Positions 9,863-20,180 of a DNA stretch of 45,908 bases are shown here, piece by piece (the first letter of the stretch is position 1; the number at the start of each line of letters is the position of its first letter). The notes beneath the pieces are model-generated. The model saw only the letters and a list, made by a program, of their open reading frames with translations, was not told the origin of the DNA and ran no database searches. This stretch comes from Nemertoderma westbladi. Taxonomy: Eukaryota > Xenacoelomorpha > Nemertodermatida > Nemertodermatidae. Position numbers and translations under genes: made by a program. Location of the stretch: assembly GCA_032718475.1 (NCBI GenBank), contig JAUCBJ010006593.1:1-45908 (forward strand), in the 5' to 3' direction.

Positions 9863-10541
9863 AGCGGAGTAGACTTAGTAGAATTAGGAGTTAGAGACTT
9901 AGAGGAGTTAGTAGGAGTTGGTTAGAGCTAGTAGAGTTAGAGTTAGTAGAGAGATAGAGGGTTTTAGTTAGAGCTAGTAGAGTTAGAGTTAGTAGAGAGT
10001 TGGAGAGTTCTAGTAGAGTTAGGAGTTAGTAGAGTTAGGAGTTAGAGACTTAGAAGAGTTAGTAGGAGTTGGTTAGAGCTAGTAGAGTTAGAGTTAGTAG
10101 AACAGAGAGTTAGATAGTAAGTAGTTAGTAAGTTAGAGAGCTAGATAGTATGATAGCACAGGGGTAGCATTAGAGATTAGGGCCTTAGGGAGTGGCAGAG
10201 AGTAGAGAGGAGATAGTGAGAGGAGCTGTTGGCGAGAGAGAAGTTAGAGTGCGATTCAGGTGTGGGGAGAGAGTAAGAGCGGAGTTCGAGTGGAGAAATT
10301 AGAGCGGAGTTAGAGTGGTGAGAGTGTTGGGGAAACAAAAATTGTGTGAGAATCCACAATCGGCCCGACACGGGACGCCAGATGTCTTGGTGTAAGATAG
10401 ATAAAGTTGCACCAAGACGGGGTAGCGGTATCATACCCATAGGGAGCGGCCTGGAAAGCCGGCTCCGAGAAAAAAAAATAGCTCCACCCCACACCCGATA
10501 GTAAATCAGGATCCAGCGGAATTGAAGCGCACTAGAGGTTG
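9863..10541. other. GTTAGAG/TAGTAG low-complexity tract and structured spacer
   Basis: From 9863 to ~10330 the sequence is purine-rich and repetitive (GTTAGAGCTAGTAGAGTTAG and variants). From 10340 it becomes GC-richer, with an imperfect hairpin GGAGCGGC...GCCGGCTCC near 10442-10466. No gene recognised. Confidence 0.6.
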
Positions 10542-10570
10542 ATGCTATCTTCTCACCGGGAAGATAGCAT
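10542..10570. repeat. Perfect 11-bp stem hairpin before a G-run
   Basis: Arms ATGCTATCTTC (10542-10552) and GAAGATAGCAT (10560-10570) flank a 7-nt loop, TCACCGG. It sits directly before the run GGGGGGGAG that precedes the putative LTR. Confidence 0.8.
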
Positions 10571-10651
10571 GGGGGGGAGTGTTAGCGAATCAATTCCACT
10601 AACCACCCCACAAAGTTGGGCCAGCGAGACCCTTAAGCAATATTGGGAAGC

Positions 10652-10678
10652 ACGAGGTTGATTGCCAATCAACCTCGT
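10652..10678. repeat. Perfect 12-bp stem hairpin
   Basis: Arms ACGAGGTTGATT (10652-10663) and AATCAACCTCGT (10667-10678) with a 3-nt GCC loop, inside the putative LTR. Confidence 0.85.
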
Positions 10679-10816
10679 ATCACCCCAATAAACGGGGACG
10701 ACAAACCCCAAAGGAACACACACAATGGGGGTCAGAGGTTATACCTCCGAGAGAGAGAGAATGACAGTAGCAAGGGGAGAACACTCCCAGAGAGATGGGA
10801 GGGCGAGAATTAGGTT

Positions 10817-10884
10817 ATTGGCCAATGGGGGGCAAGCATCGACTGAGTAACAAGGCCACAAGTGCAGTAACCAATATATATATT
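10817..10884 (+). promoter_or_regulatory. CCAAT box and TATA-like box in the putative LTR
   Basis: ATTGGCCAAT (10817-10826), which reads CCAAT on both strands, lies about 50 bp upstream of ATATATATAT (10874-10883). This spacing is typical of polymerase II promoters. No downstream gene is seen on the plus strand. Confidence 0.35.
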
Positions 10885-11067
10885 ATGTTGCATGCCCCAC
10901 TACCGGTCAGTTTACTCAGTCACCAGTTTACCGTGGACCGGCGACATAGTTCGACCGTCATTGCGGTGCTGTTGTATGTTATCTTACCGGTACCTGTATC
11001 ATATCTTACTATCATATATCAGCTATCAATAGTCTATATTATATTATACTTCAGTTGAACATCAAAC

Positions 11068-12760
11068 TCATAGCTTTATCCGTTTATACATTCTATCGCG
11101 CCCATCCATCAGCCCGCTGTGACGCGTACTTGCTAGACCCGGTCGGGATCCCTCGATCCCGTCACAGAAAGAGTCAAACTTCGATAGGGATGTGGAGGAG
11201 AAGCAGGGCACACAACGGAGTATATACATGAACTTAGGTATTTTGAAGCAGTTGCGCAATAAGAACAGTGCATCATGGGAAGATATGAGATTCAAATGCT
11301 TGGAGAAGGTCTCAAGTTCATCTGCTTTTTTCAGTAGTGTTTCCTCCAAAGCAGCATCTCCAATTTGGGGTGATTTTCTCGAAGATGGTGGCTATCTCCT
11401 GATTCTCCTCAGATGGGAAATTGTTAGAAAAAATGAGCTCACATATCGAGGCCTTTATGAAAAGGCTAAGAGTTGAGTCTTGGAGTATAACAGACTCAAG
11501 ATTTGATGTAACTTCCGATGGAGAACCACCCAGAGACCTCACATTGAGACTGTTTACTATTTCAATGGTTTCAGCACTAAAAAATAGAGTCCCAATTAGG
11601 TCCCCTTGTTGGACCCCATCTTCTCAAGAAATAATGGTATCTTCATAGAAGAGGGCTGGGGGTATGCTTGGTAGGCCAGAGGGTAAAGGGGAGGGAGGTT
11701 CTGGTGGATAGAACGAAAAACTGCCCCACAGTGGACATAATTGAAAGCATTAGAGAAGTCTACCGATGACCATAACTGAAGGTTCCTTAGGGTCTGAAAG
11801 AAATCGTCGGGGAGCTTGAACTGCTGCTTCTGTACCAAGGGGTGCTCCATGACGTAACTGATGAGGACCCAGTTTAAGGTCAGAGTTGTACGCTAATTGG
11901 TGACATCCAGACTTAGCTGAGAGGTGCCTAATTCTACAGCCAACAGCAATGGGGCGGATTCCACCTGAGGCTTTGGTGAAAGTGCATAGACGAGCACCAT
12001 AGAAGAAGGGGAGGATTGGTTCTGGAACAGATCCCTTAATGACTAGGTTAGTGACACCAGTGATACCTTTCAGGGCTGCAAGGGCTTCATAACCTGCTTG
12101 GTGAGAGCAGATGTCCTTTAGGAATTGGGGACGTAGTATGGAAGGACTGCCTGCTGACCCATTAGGAAAGGAATGGATGGTTTTCAGGATATTTGGGAAG
12201 GAGAACTCAAGAAGAGTAATATTTCAGGTAGAGGGAGATTGGTCAAGTCACCATCGACACCTGGAGGGTGTAGGCTACATTGTGATTGAAGAGTTTCTTG
12301 TAGGAAGTGCAATAGAGGTGGGAGAAGAGGCAAGGTGGGCTGAAGCTTTTATATTTCCCTTCCCGATCTTAGTGGAAATAAGTTTGCCAAGTTGTTCATC
12401 ATTGGAGGCTATGGGTTCAGTCTTTCACCCATGGCGTCGAGCTGGGGTGGGGAGCCAGAGGGGTCTTTGGCCTTTGGTGAGGTCAAGGATATCGGAAAGC
12501 TGGTCTTTAACCTTGGTAGTGAGCAATTTTTCGGGTCGACTGAGATGTGTGGTGCAACCCCGCCTTTTTCTGGTCTTCAAGTTGGGGACCTGGAGGCAAT
12601 ATGAGAAAGCAAGCATGTTGATACAGTTATTAGGGGAGTTGTCATTGATAAGTGCTGTGCATAGGTGGGAGTAAGCAGATGCTGCTGAGGCTCGAGCACC
12701 TCGCGGGATACGAGTAAGTGTTTTAGTTTTAATAAGTGTTTTAGTACTGATTATATTCAT
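11068..12760 (-). pseudogene. Decayed reverse transcriptase of a second non-LTR retrotransposon family
   Basis: Read on the minus strand from 12760 to 11068, pieces in different frames follow the order of one retroelement polymerase. IPRGARASAASAYSHL (~12700) and ACLAKP-like text opens it. FFYGARLCTFTKASGGIRPI follows near 11980. Then come VDFSNAFN (motif A, ~11760), YPLAYQAYPQPSS, a LGGSPSEVTSNLE segment (just after the catalytic DDG region, ~11530), and SSHDALFLLRNCFKIPKFMY-type text (~11260). The IPKGAR...GARL-FxKxxGGIRPIAVG...DFxNAFN...LGG architecture is known from LINE-like polymerases in cnidarian, mollusc and echinoderm genomes. Frameshifts (for example near 11780 and 11590) and stops make it a pseudogene. 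Open frames on the plus strand here are shadows. Confidence 0.8.
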
Positions 12761-12778
12761 TAGGGGAAAATAGTCATT

Positions 12779-12798
12779 GATGAATTCATGAATTCATC
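12779..12798. repeat. Perfect 20-bp palindrome
   Basis: GATGAATTCA joined directly to TGAATTCATC. It is flanked on both sides by a direct AATAGTCAT repeat (12769 and ~12801). Confidence 0.85.
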
Positions 12799-12939
12799 AG
12801 AATAGTCATGTCTGCCCGCGCCCACTTCCTTGTCTAATGAAAGCGGCGAGCTAGTCGATGGTGATAATATTCAAGGGATCGTGATCTCTGGTTGTAGAGG
12901 AAAAATTGTTCTGCTGTTGGGGGTCGCCTGAACCCTGAA

Positions 12940-13690
12940 ATATGGTTGTGTGGAGTGAGCCGTTTGGAAATCATCTGAAACTTGGTCACATGTCAAGGAA
13001 CCTGTTCATGCATCTGAACCTTGGTTGTGTGCACAGGAACCTGTTCGGGGGATCTTCTGAAACCTGGTTGTGTGTGAAGGAGCGCGTTCGGGGATCGTCT
13101 GAACCCTATAGTTGTGTGCGGAGGAACCTGTTCGGGGGAATCTTCTGAAACCTGGTTATGTGTGAAGGAACCCGTTCGGGGATCGTCTGAACCCTAGTTG
13201 TGTGCGGAGGAACCTGGTCGGGGGAATCTTCTGAAACCTGGTTGTGTGTGAAGGAACCCATTCGAGGATTGTCTGAACCCTAGTTGTGTGTGGAGGAACC
13301 CTGCTTGCGTGTGGAGAAACCCATTCGGGGGTCGTCTGAACCCTAGTTGTGTGCGGAGGAACCCTGGTTGTGTGTGGAGGAAGTCGTTTGGGGATGGTCT
13401 GAACCCTAGTTGTGTGCGGAGGAACCCTGGTTGCGTGTATGGAGGAACCCGTTCGGGGATGGTCTGAACCCTAGTTTTGTGCAGAGGAACCTGTTCGGGG
13501 GAATCTTCTGAAACCTGGTTGTGTGTGAACGAACCCATTTGGGGATCGTCTGAACCCTAGTTGTGTGCGGAGGTACCCTGGTTGTGTGTGGAGGAACCCG
13601 TTCGGGGATGGTCTGAACCCCAGAACCCTGGTTGTGTGTGGAGGAACCCGATTGGGGATCGTCCGTACCCTGGTTGTGGAGGAAACTGTT
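12940..13690. repeat. ~63-bp minisatellite
   Basis: About a dozen irregular units built from GGTTGTGTGTGGAGGAACC, CGTTCGGGGATCGTCTGAA and CCCTAGTTGTGTGCGGAGG. Some units carry CTTCTGAAACCTGG instead. Open frames on both strands (for example FLHTQPGF repeats on the minus strand) follow from the repeat. Confidence 0.85.
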
Positions 13691-13699
13691 CAGCTGTTC

Positions 13700-14042
13700 C
13701 GGGAATGTCTGAACCCTAGTGCAATCGAGTACCAGCTATTCCTATTCAGATTCGATCTTCGGCTATTCCAAATAGGCAACTTAACAGAGCAATTATGATT
13801 CAAACAAATAGAGACCGTGCAGTAGGCCAGTATTGCAGTGTTATTCCAAACTAATTAAATACTAATTCTTGAACTTCTAATGATTAATTTATTGTAAATA
13901 ATACTAAATGTCGTCATGCTACAGCACTATAAATCAAGCAGCCAAAATTATGATAGGCCTAATCTATCATTAGAATAATAATTAATTTATTAAAGTTGGT
14001 CAAAAATGGTCACAAAAGCTTTAGTAGTGCCCATTAAACAAA
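13700..14042. other. AT-rich spacer, nothing recognised
   Basis: Unique-looking AT-rich sequence between the minisatellite and the composite satellite. No gene or structure noted. Confidence 0.55.
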
Positions 14043-14087
14043 TGAAAATTTTAACAATGTTTTGTAAATTTTGTAATTAAAAAATGC

Positions 14088-14222
14088 ACTAGCTAGTAGC
14101 TACCATTAAAAAACACTAGCTAGTAGCTACCATTAAAAAACACTCGCTAGTAGCTACCATGAATTAAAGAACACTAGCTACTGTAGTAGCAGTAGCTACC
14201 ATTAAAAAAACACTTGCTAGCT
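14088..14222. repeat. 25-bp CTAGCTAGTAGCTACC repeat block, copy 1
   Basis: Four to five units of ACTAGCTAGTAGCTACCATT plus AAAAAAC. CTAGCTAG is self-complementary. The block precedes a TATA box and the exon-like block with the 55-codon ORF. Confidence 0.8.
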
Positions 14223-14256
14223 ACCCTAAATGTTGTTGTGCTACGGGGTGTTGGGA

Positions 14257-14263
14257 TATATAA
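14257..14263 (+). promoter_or_regulatory. TATA box upstream of the first 55-codon ORF
   Basis: TATATAA in the context GTTGGGATATATAACAGG. The 55-codon ORF starts 344 bp downstream, with a splice acceptor in between (14387-14388). The same motif recurs at 21695-21701, 37010-37016 and 41806-41812. Promoter activity is inferred from sequence only. Confidence 0.35.
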
Positions 14264-14386
14264 CAGGAATGACCGGCGTCATCGGCTATCCAAATTACAC
14301 TGTCGGGAAATTTTATCGAAATTTAAAATTAAATCCTAACATTTTAGAATTATTTAAATTTTGATAATTTTGGTAATTTTTCTTGC

Positions 14387-14388
14387 AG
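14387..14388 (+). other. Candidate 3' splice site of the exon-like block
   Basis: GGTAATTTTTCTTGCAG is a good acceptor (T-rich tract followed by GCAG). The predicted exon would run from 14389 to a donor at 14765 (GAG|GTAATT) that overlaps the stop codon of the 55-codon ORF. The acceptor is kept at the other copies (for example 16308, 19190, 37141, 41937). Confidence 0.4.
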
Positions 14389-14600
14389 GGGAAAAATAAA
14401 ATTAGTTATTTTAGATTTGTAATTTCCCACTCCGTTTGCTTTGTAATTTATAAACTCCAGGTTAGCTAGGAAATTACTGGTTATATAGTAAAGAACACCT
14501 AGGATTTTGAGTGTATAGCTCTGTACTACAGTAGTTCGGTATTCTAAAGATAATTTTGAGTTGTAAAAAATAGATTCTGAATAAATAGTTACAGATAAAT

Positions 14601-14768
14601 ATGGAGTTAATCTTTCTGTGGTTATTTTTAATGTTAGTCGCGGTTTGGAGTATTCCAGTAATAATTATGTTGACGTTTTACGTGAAACATATTAGGGAGA
14701 GGAACAAGAAGCAGAAAGGAAACAAAAAGGATACGTCGACACAAGAGCAATCGAAACAATCGAGGTAA
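14601..14768 (+). CDS. Small single-pass membrane protein, 55 aa (copy 1)
   Basis: ATG in good context (AAATATGG: A at -3, G at +4), 55 codons, TAA stop. Residues 4-27 (IFLWLFLMLVAVW then IIMLTFYV) form one strong transmembrane segment broken only by SIPG (SIPV here). Residues 29-55 are hydrophilic and basic (KHIRERNKKQKGNKKDTST), so a short cytosolic tail is expected by the positive-inside rule. No homologue is recognised. The TAA lies inside a possible splice donor (GAG|GTAATT), so it could instead be the first coding part of a longer spliced protein. This copy differs from the others by G20V. Confidence 0.45.
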   Translation: MELIFLWLFLMLVAVWSIPVIIMLTFYVKHIRERNKKQKGNKKDTSTQEQSKQSR

Positions 14769-15310
14769 TTTAACTCGGAAAGAATCGAAGCTCATCGTGA
14801 TAATTCTACAACTTACCATTCATCGGATTTCGGTAAAAGAGAATTGTTTGGATACGTACGACTCAATAGATTCTATTAAACATTTTTATCGTAATCTCGG
14901 AAAGGGGGGGGGGGGGGGGGAGTGCATAATGTTGTATTATAATAATAACACAAGGATAATAATATAATAAGGATTTTGGTTTATATTAGTGTTTAAACGG
15001 GATTCCGGCGAAAAATGTAATATCGATCCCGACTTCATTGGAACGGGATCCCGTCGTACAAATATATAGCGAAGTAAATTTGTTGAATATCCTAAGAATA
15101 ATTGCACCAGAAATGAAACATTGTTGATTATATCGAATTAATATGTTAGTAAACCATTTCGGTAATCACCTATAAATTTATTTTATAAGATTTGATCTTA
15201 CTATATTTCACCAGTGTGACATATATTGCCCAAAAACTGTATTATACTGTACTTACACATTTACAAAATTAATAAACACTAGTTTGTATATGTATATTAA
15301 TTTCAGTTCA
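14769..15310. repeat. Poly-G block, copy 1
   Basis: AT-rich block holding a run of 17 G (14904-14920) and the perfect palindrome ACGGGATCCCGT (15043-15054), with a related inverted half (CGGGATTCCGGCG) at 14998. No coding potential. Confidence 0.75.
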
Positions 15311-15322
15311 ATACGTTTTATT

Positions 15323-15551
15323 CTAGTATCCCAAAACAGATTTTCTTTTTTCGAAAGCGTAATATATATACAATCCTAGTTTTATAAGGTCAGTATCGTA
15401 TGTCACTCCTATTAGTTCTGCAAACTTCTGAAAATTTGTGTTGGTGCAGTAATAATTACCGACGTATTTTAGGCGGAGATTAGTATATCCACTACATTTC
15501 AAAAGAAAGTGTAGTTCATTTTCGTTGAAAGACTTCCACGAGATGAACACT
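15323..15551 (-). pseudogene. LINE ORF2 C-terminal tail, copy 1
   Basis: The minus strand encodes ERVFISWKSFNENELHFLLK, then CSGYTNLRLKYVGNYYC, LIGVTYDTDLIKLGLYIYYA and FEKRKSVLGY followed by TAG. The ENELHFLLKC...LRxKY...YY...L...FIYxAxxxR pattern is the usual C-terminus of many LINE polymerases. AATAAA overlaps the end of the stop region (plus strand TTTATT, 15317-15322), which fits a LINE 3' end. The reading frame continues upstream into the minisatellite, not into a polymerase domain. Confidence 0.8.
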
Positions 15552-16243
15552 CTCTCCTGCCTCCCACGAGATGTAAACTCTCTCAGGTCTCCCCGAAATG
15601 TACACTCTCTCAGGTCTCCCCGAGATGTACACTCTCTCAGGTCTCCCACGAGATGTACACTCTCTCAGGTCTCCCCGAAATGTACACTCTCTCAGGTCTC
15701 CACGAGATGTACACTCTCTCAGGTCTCCCCGAGATGTACACTCTCTCAGGTTTCCCCGAAATGTACACTCTCTCAGGTCTCCCACGAGATGAACATTGAA
15801 CACTCTCTCAGGTCTCCCCGAGATGTACACTCTCTCAGGTCTCCAAGAAATGTACACTCTCTCAGGTCTCCCACGAGATGAACACTCTCTCAGGTCTCCC
15901 ACGAGATGTACACTCTCTCATGCCTCCCACGAGATGTAAACTCTCTCAGGTCTCCCACGAGATGTACACTCTCTCAGGTCTCCCCGAGATGTACACTCTC
16001 TCAGGTCTCCCACGAGATGAACACTCTCTCAGGTCTCCCACGAGATGTACACTCTCTCATGCCTCCCACGAGATGTAAACTCTCTCAGGTCTCCCACGAG
16101 ATGTACACTCTCTCATGCCTCCCACGAGATGTAAACTCTCTCAGGTCTCCCACGAGATGTACACTCTCTCAGGTCTCCCCGAAATGTACACTCTCTCAGG
16201 TCTCCCACGAGATGAACACTCTCTCAGGTCTCCCCGAGATGTA
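15552..16243. repeat. 27/28-bp minisatellite, copy 1 (~25 units)
   Basis: Two unit types alternate: 27 bp, TGTACACTCTCTCAGGTCTC plus CCCGAGA, and 28 bp ending CCACGAGA. Minor variants carry GAACACTC, GTAAACTC, CGAAATG or CATGCCTC. On the minus strand a 27-bp unit reads ERVYISGRP, clearly related to ERVFISWKSF in the adjoining LINE tail. The 28-bp units shift the frame, which is why several overlapping frames stay open. None of them has evidence of being a gene. Confidence 0.9.
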
Positions 16244-16518
16244 AAATTAAATCCTAACATTTTAGAATTATTTAAATTTTGATAATTTTGGTAATTTTTC
16301 TTGCAGGGGAAAAATAAAATTAGTTATTTTAGATTCACTTATGAATTTCCCACTCCGTTTGCTTTGTAATTTATAATCTCCAGGTTAGCTAGGAAATTAC
16401 TGGTTATATAGTAAAGAACACCTAGGATTTTGAGTGTATAGCTCTGTACTAGTTCGGTATTCTAAAGATAATTTTGAGTTGTAAAAAATAGATTCTGAAT
16501 AAATAGTTACAGATAAAT

Positions 16519-16686
16519 ATGGAGTTAATCTTTCTGTGGTTATTTTTAATGTTAGTCGCGGTTTGGAGTATTCCAGGAATAATTATGTTGACGTTTTACG
16601 TGAAACATATTAGGGAGAGGAACAAGAAGCAGAAAGGAAACAAAAAGGATACGTCGACACAAGAGCAATCGAAACAATCGAGGTAA
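16519..16686 (+). CDS. Small membrane protein, 55 aa (copy 2)
   Basis: Full-length, no stop or frameshift, Gly at residue 20. The upstream block lacks the 25-bp repeats and TATA box because it joins a minisatellite at ~16243. Confidence 0.45.
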   Translation: MELIFLWLFLMLVAVWSIPGIIMLTFYVKHIRERNKKQKGNKKDTSTQEQSKQSR

Positions 16687-17225
16687 TTTAACTCGGAAAG
16701 AATCGAAGCTCATCGTGATAATTCTACAACTTGGCTGACATACTTACCATTCATCGGATTTCGGTAAAAGCGAATTGTTTGAATACGTACGACTCAATAG
16801 ATTCTATTAAACATTTTTATCGTAATCTCGGAAAGGGGGGGGGGGGGGGGGGGGAGTGCATAATGTTGTATTATAATAATAACACAAGGATAATAATATA
16901 ATAATAAGGATTTTGGTTTATATTCGTGTTTAAACGGGATTCCGGCGAAAAATGTAAAATCGATCCCGACTTCATTGGAACGGGATCCCCGTCGTACAAA
17001 TATATAGCGAAGTAAATTTGTTGAATATCCTAAGAATAATTGCACCAGAACTGAAACATTGTTGATTATATCGAATTAATATGTTAGTAAACCATTTCGC
17101 TAATCAACTATAAATTTATTTTATAATATGATTTGATCTTACTATATTTCACCAGTGTGACATAAATTGCCCAAAAACTGTATTATACTTACACATTTAC
17201 AAAATGATTAAACACTAGTTTGTAT
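16687..17225. repeat. Poly-G block, copy 2
   Basis: Run of 20 G (16835-16854). One extra C breaks the palindrome. It has a GGCTGACATACTTA insertion at ~16733 that copy 1 lacks. Confidence 0.75.
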
Positions 17226-18050
17226 ATCACTGTATATCATGTATCAGCAATACAGTAACGTGTAAGGGAACTCCTCCAGTAAAGGTCACTGAAGGGATAA
17301 CTTTCGTTAGGGGAGTGAGAATATCGAAAGACCCTTATCCGATCCTTAGGTGTTTCCCTTGTAGAATATCTACCATATCTACCTCACTTACGGTTTCGCT
17401 CTGGGAACCTGCTGTTGGTCAACCCGTGGCCGGTCGAGGATGTGTAGTAGACCACGGAAGCAGTGTCATGATATAAGAAGGTTCAGTTTGACTTGTAATA
17501 TGTTTGACAGCTACTGGAACAATAACTACTATATCTCTCTCTATATATATATATATTGACTTGTGGGGTTCTGCCTCGAAGTGGGCGTAAGTTACAGGGA
17601 ACTGTCTTTGGCTTATAACTTAAAAATGGCTGATAGAAAAGCTTCGTGGTTCTGCCAGACGAAAAAGCCGATATCGAATTACCCAAAAAGTCAAAAACAT
17701 GAAAATCTAAAAAAATCGACTTAGGGGGTTCTGCCTTGAAGGTGATGAACAGTCAGGTGGTACAGTAACGGTAATTGATTAGACTGCAAGACATGTCCAG
17801 TTGTCTCCCCGCTGACCTGTACTGAATAGAACATGTTACACTTACAACAGGCTATTTTTTGAACTAAAAAAAGGAAACAATGGTGTGAAAATGGACAAAA
17901 AAAGGGAAAAAAGGAAACGTTCTAAAAAAAAAGGAAAAAAGGAAACTCGGGGAGGCTTGCGACTCGCCCTCGCGTCAGCAGATGATAGTGGCAATGGTGG
18001 AATTGGTCTATTGATGAATCCCCAGATACCAGATATCGATTCCCAGATAC
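17226..18050 (+). repeat. Repeat fragment resembling a LINE 5' leader
   Basis: Begins ATCACTGTATATCATG and carries GGGAACTCCTCCAGTAAAGG, CTGTTGGTCAACCCGTGGCC, GGTCGAGGATGTGTAGTAGA, two GGGGTTCTGCCT blocks and then an A/G-rich stretch with GCGACTCGCCCTCGCGTCAG. This organisation resembles 5' leaders of animal CR1/RTE-class LINEs as I remember them; I cannot verify it. The first ~75 bp recur at 20106-20180, where the rest is replaced by another fragment. No ATG-started frame of significance. Confidence 0.3.
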
Positions 18051-18350
18051 AATGCTTCTATATATAAGGGACATTTACATTGTTAACTTTAGCTGCTGTC
18101 ATATATTAATGAGGCCTACGTGCGTTGGTTATTATTGGTTAATTTAACCTGCATTTCAGACATTTCTGGTGTTTTATAATCTGCAAAAAATTATGAAATA
18201 GGTAGAACATAGGGTGCTAATTATGAACAACTAATGACTAAAATGACTAATGACTAAAAATAGTCTGAGAATAGGCGGAACGTATGAGGTAATGCGATTA
18301 AAAATATTATAACCATCGCCTAAAATTGTGTTACAGTATTTAAATTAATT
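18051..18350. repeat. Linker block preceding each LINE tail
   Basis: Starts AATGCTTCTATATATAGGG (AGGG here AAGGG), then GAGGCCTACGTGCGTTGGTT, AACTAATGACTAAAATGACT and ends at the LINE 3' end. Other copies: 20314-20607, 33563-33855, 34698-34990, 38468-38763 and 39607-39905, and partial copies at 35793-35922 and 40589-40718. Contains TATATATA but no coding frame. Confidence 0.7.
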
Positions 18351-18370
18351 TCAGTTCAATACGTTTTATT

Positions 18371-18600
18371 CTAGTATCCCAAAACAGATTTTCTTTTTTC
18401 GAAAGCGTAATATATATACAATCCTAGTTTTATAAGGTCAGTATCGTATGTCACTCCTATTAGTTCTGCAAACTTCTGAAAATTTGTGTTGGTGCAGTAA
18501 TAATTACCGACGTATTTTAGGCGGAGATTAGTATATCCACTACATTTCAAAAGAAAGTGTAGTTCATTTTCGTTGAAAGACTTCCACGAGATGAACACTC
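18371..18600 (-). pseudogene. LINE ORF2 C-terminal tail, copy 2
   Basis: Same tail, intact to the TAG stop with the AATAAA following. Confidence 0.75.
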
Positions 18601-19127
18601 TCTCCTGCCTCCCACGAGATGTAAACTCTCTCAGGTCTCCCACGAGATGTACACTCTCTCAGGTCTCCCCGAAATGTACACTCTCTCAGGTCTCCCACGA
18701 GATGTACACTCTCTCAGGTCTCCCCGAAATGTACACTCTCTCAGGTCTCCCACGAGATGAACATTGAACACTCTCTCAGGTCTCCCCGAGATGTACACTC
18801 TCTCAGGTCTCCCCGAAATGTACACTCTCTCAGGTCTCCCACGAGATGAACACTCTCTCAGGTCTCCCACGAGATGTACACTCTCTCATGCCTCCCACGA
18901 GATGTAAACTCTCTCAGGTCTCCCACGAGATGTACACTCTCTCAGGTCTCCCACGAGATGTACACTCTCTCAGGTCTCCCCGAGATGTACACTCTCTCAG
19001 GTCTCCCACGAGATGAACACTCTCTCAGGTCTCCCACGAGATGTACACTCTCTCAGGTCTCCCCGAAATGTACACTCTCTCAGGTCTCCCACGAGATGAA
19101 CACTCTCTCAGGTCTCCCCGAGATGTA
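18601..19127. repeat. 27/28-bp minisatellite, copy 2 (~19 units)
   Basis: Contains the GAACATTGAACACTCTC partial-unit duplication also seen in copy 1 (15788 and 18758), so these two arrays share descent. Confidence 0.9.
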
Positions 19128-19402
19128 AAATTAAATCCTAACATTTTAGAATTATTTAAATTTTGATAATTTTGGTAATTTTTCTTGCAGGGGAAAAATA
19201 AAATTAGTTATTTTAGATTCACTTATGAATTTCCCACTCCGTTTGCTTTGTAATTTATAAACTCCAGGTTAGCTAGGAAATTACTGGTTATATAGTAAAG
19301 AACACCTAGGATTTTGAGTGTATAGCTCTGTACTAGTTCGGTATTCTAAAGATAATTTTGAGTTGTAAAAAATAGATTCTGAAGAAATAGTTACAGATAA
19401 AT

Positions 19403-19570
19403 ATGGAGTTAATCTTTCTGTGGTTATTTTTAATGTTAGTCGCGGTTTGGAGTATTCCAGGAATAATTATGTTGACGTTTTACGTGAAACATATTAGGGA
19501 GAGGAACAAGAAGCAGAAAGGAAACAAAAAGGATACGTCGACACAAGAGCAATCGAAACAATCGAGGTAA
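19403..19570 (+). CDS. Small membrane protein, 55 aa (copy 3)
   Basis: Full-length and identical in protein sequence to copy 2. Followed by the poly-G block. Confidence 0.45.
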   Translation: MELIFLWLFLMLVAVWSIPGIIMLTFYVKHIRERNKKQKGNKKDTSTQEQSKQSR

Positions 19571-20105
19571 TTTAACTCGGAAAGAATCGAAGCTCATCGT
19601 GATAATTCTACAACTTGGCTGACATACTTACCATTCATCGGATTTCGGTAAAAGCGAATTGTTTGGATACGTATGACTCAATAGATTCTATTAAACATTT
19701 TTATCGTAATCTCGGAAAGGGGGGGGGGGGGGGTGCATAATGTTGTATTATAATAATAACACAAGGATAATAATATAATAATAAGGTTTTTGGTTTATAT
19801 TAGTGTTTAAACGGGATTCCGGCGAAAAATTTAATATCGATCCCGACTTCATTGGAACGGGATCCCGTGGTACAAATATATAGCGAAGTAAATTTGTTGA
19901 ATATCCTAAGAATAATTGCATCAGAACTGAAACATTGTTGATTATATCGAATTAATATGGTAGTAAACCATTTCGGTATTCAACTATAAATTTATTTTAT
20001 AATATGATTTGATCTTACTATATTTCACCAGAGTGAAATAAATTGCCCAAAAACTGTATTATACTTACACATTTACAAAATGATTAAACACTAGTTTGTA
20101 TATCA
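19571..20105. repeat. Poly-G block, copy 3
   Basis: Run of 15 G (19719-19733). The last half of the palindrome is mutated (GGGATCCCGTGG). Confidence 0.75.
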
Positions 20106-20180
20106 CTGTATATCATGTATCAGCAATACAGTAACGTGTAAGGGAACTCCTCCAGTAAAGGTCACTGAAGGGATAACTTT

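Larger units (their letters stand above)
10571..11056 (+). mobile_element. Putative polypurine tract and LTR of a retrotransposon
   Basis: GGGGGGGAG (10571-10579) resembles a polypurine tract and is immediately followed by TG (10580), the usual LTR start. The next ~475 bp have LTR-like organisation: a CCAAT-type box, a TATA-like box and a possible CA end at ~11056 (TATACTTCA). No second LTR, primer-binding site or pol gene is visible in the window, so this would be a solo LTR or a 3' LTR with its internal part decayed. Other explanations, such as an ordinary promoter region, remain open. Confidence 0.35.

Noticed and set aside
12111-12674. 187-codon plus-strand frame
   Set aside because: Antisense shadow of the decayed reverse transcriptase, whose motifs are readable on the minus strand.
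15552-16243. CRISPR array
   Set aside because: The repeats are head-to-tail without unique spacers, the context is a eukaryotic genome, and no cas genes are present.
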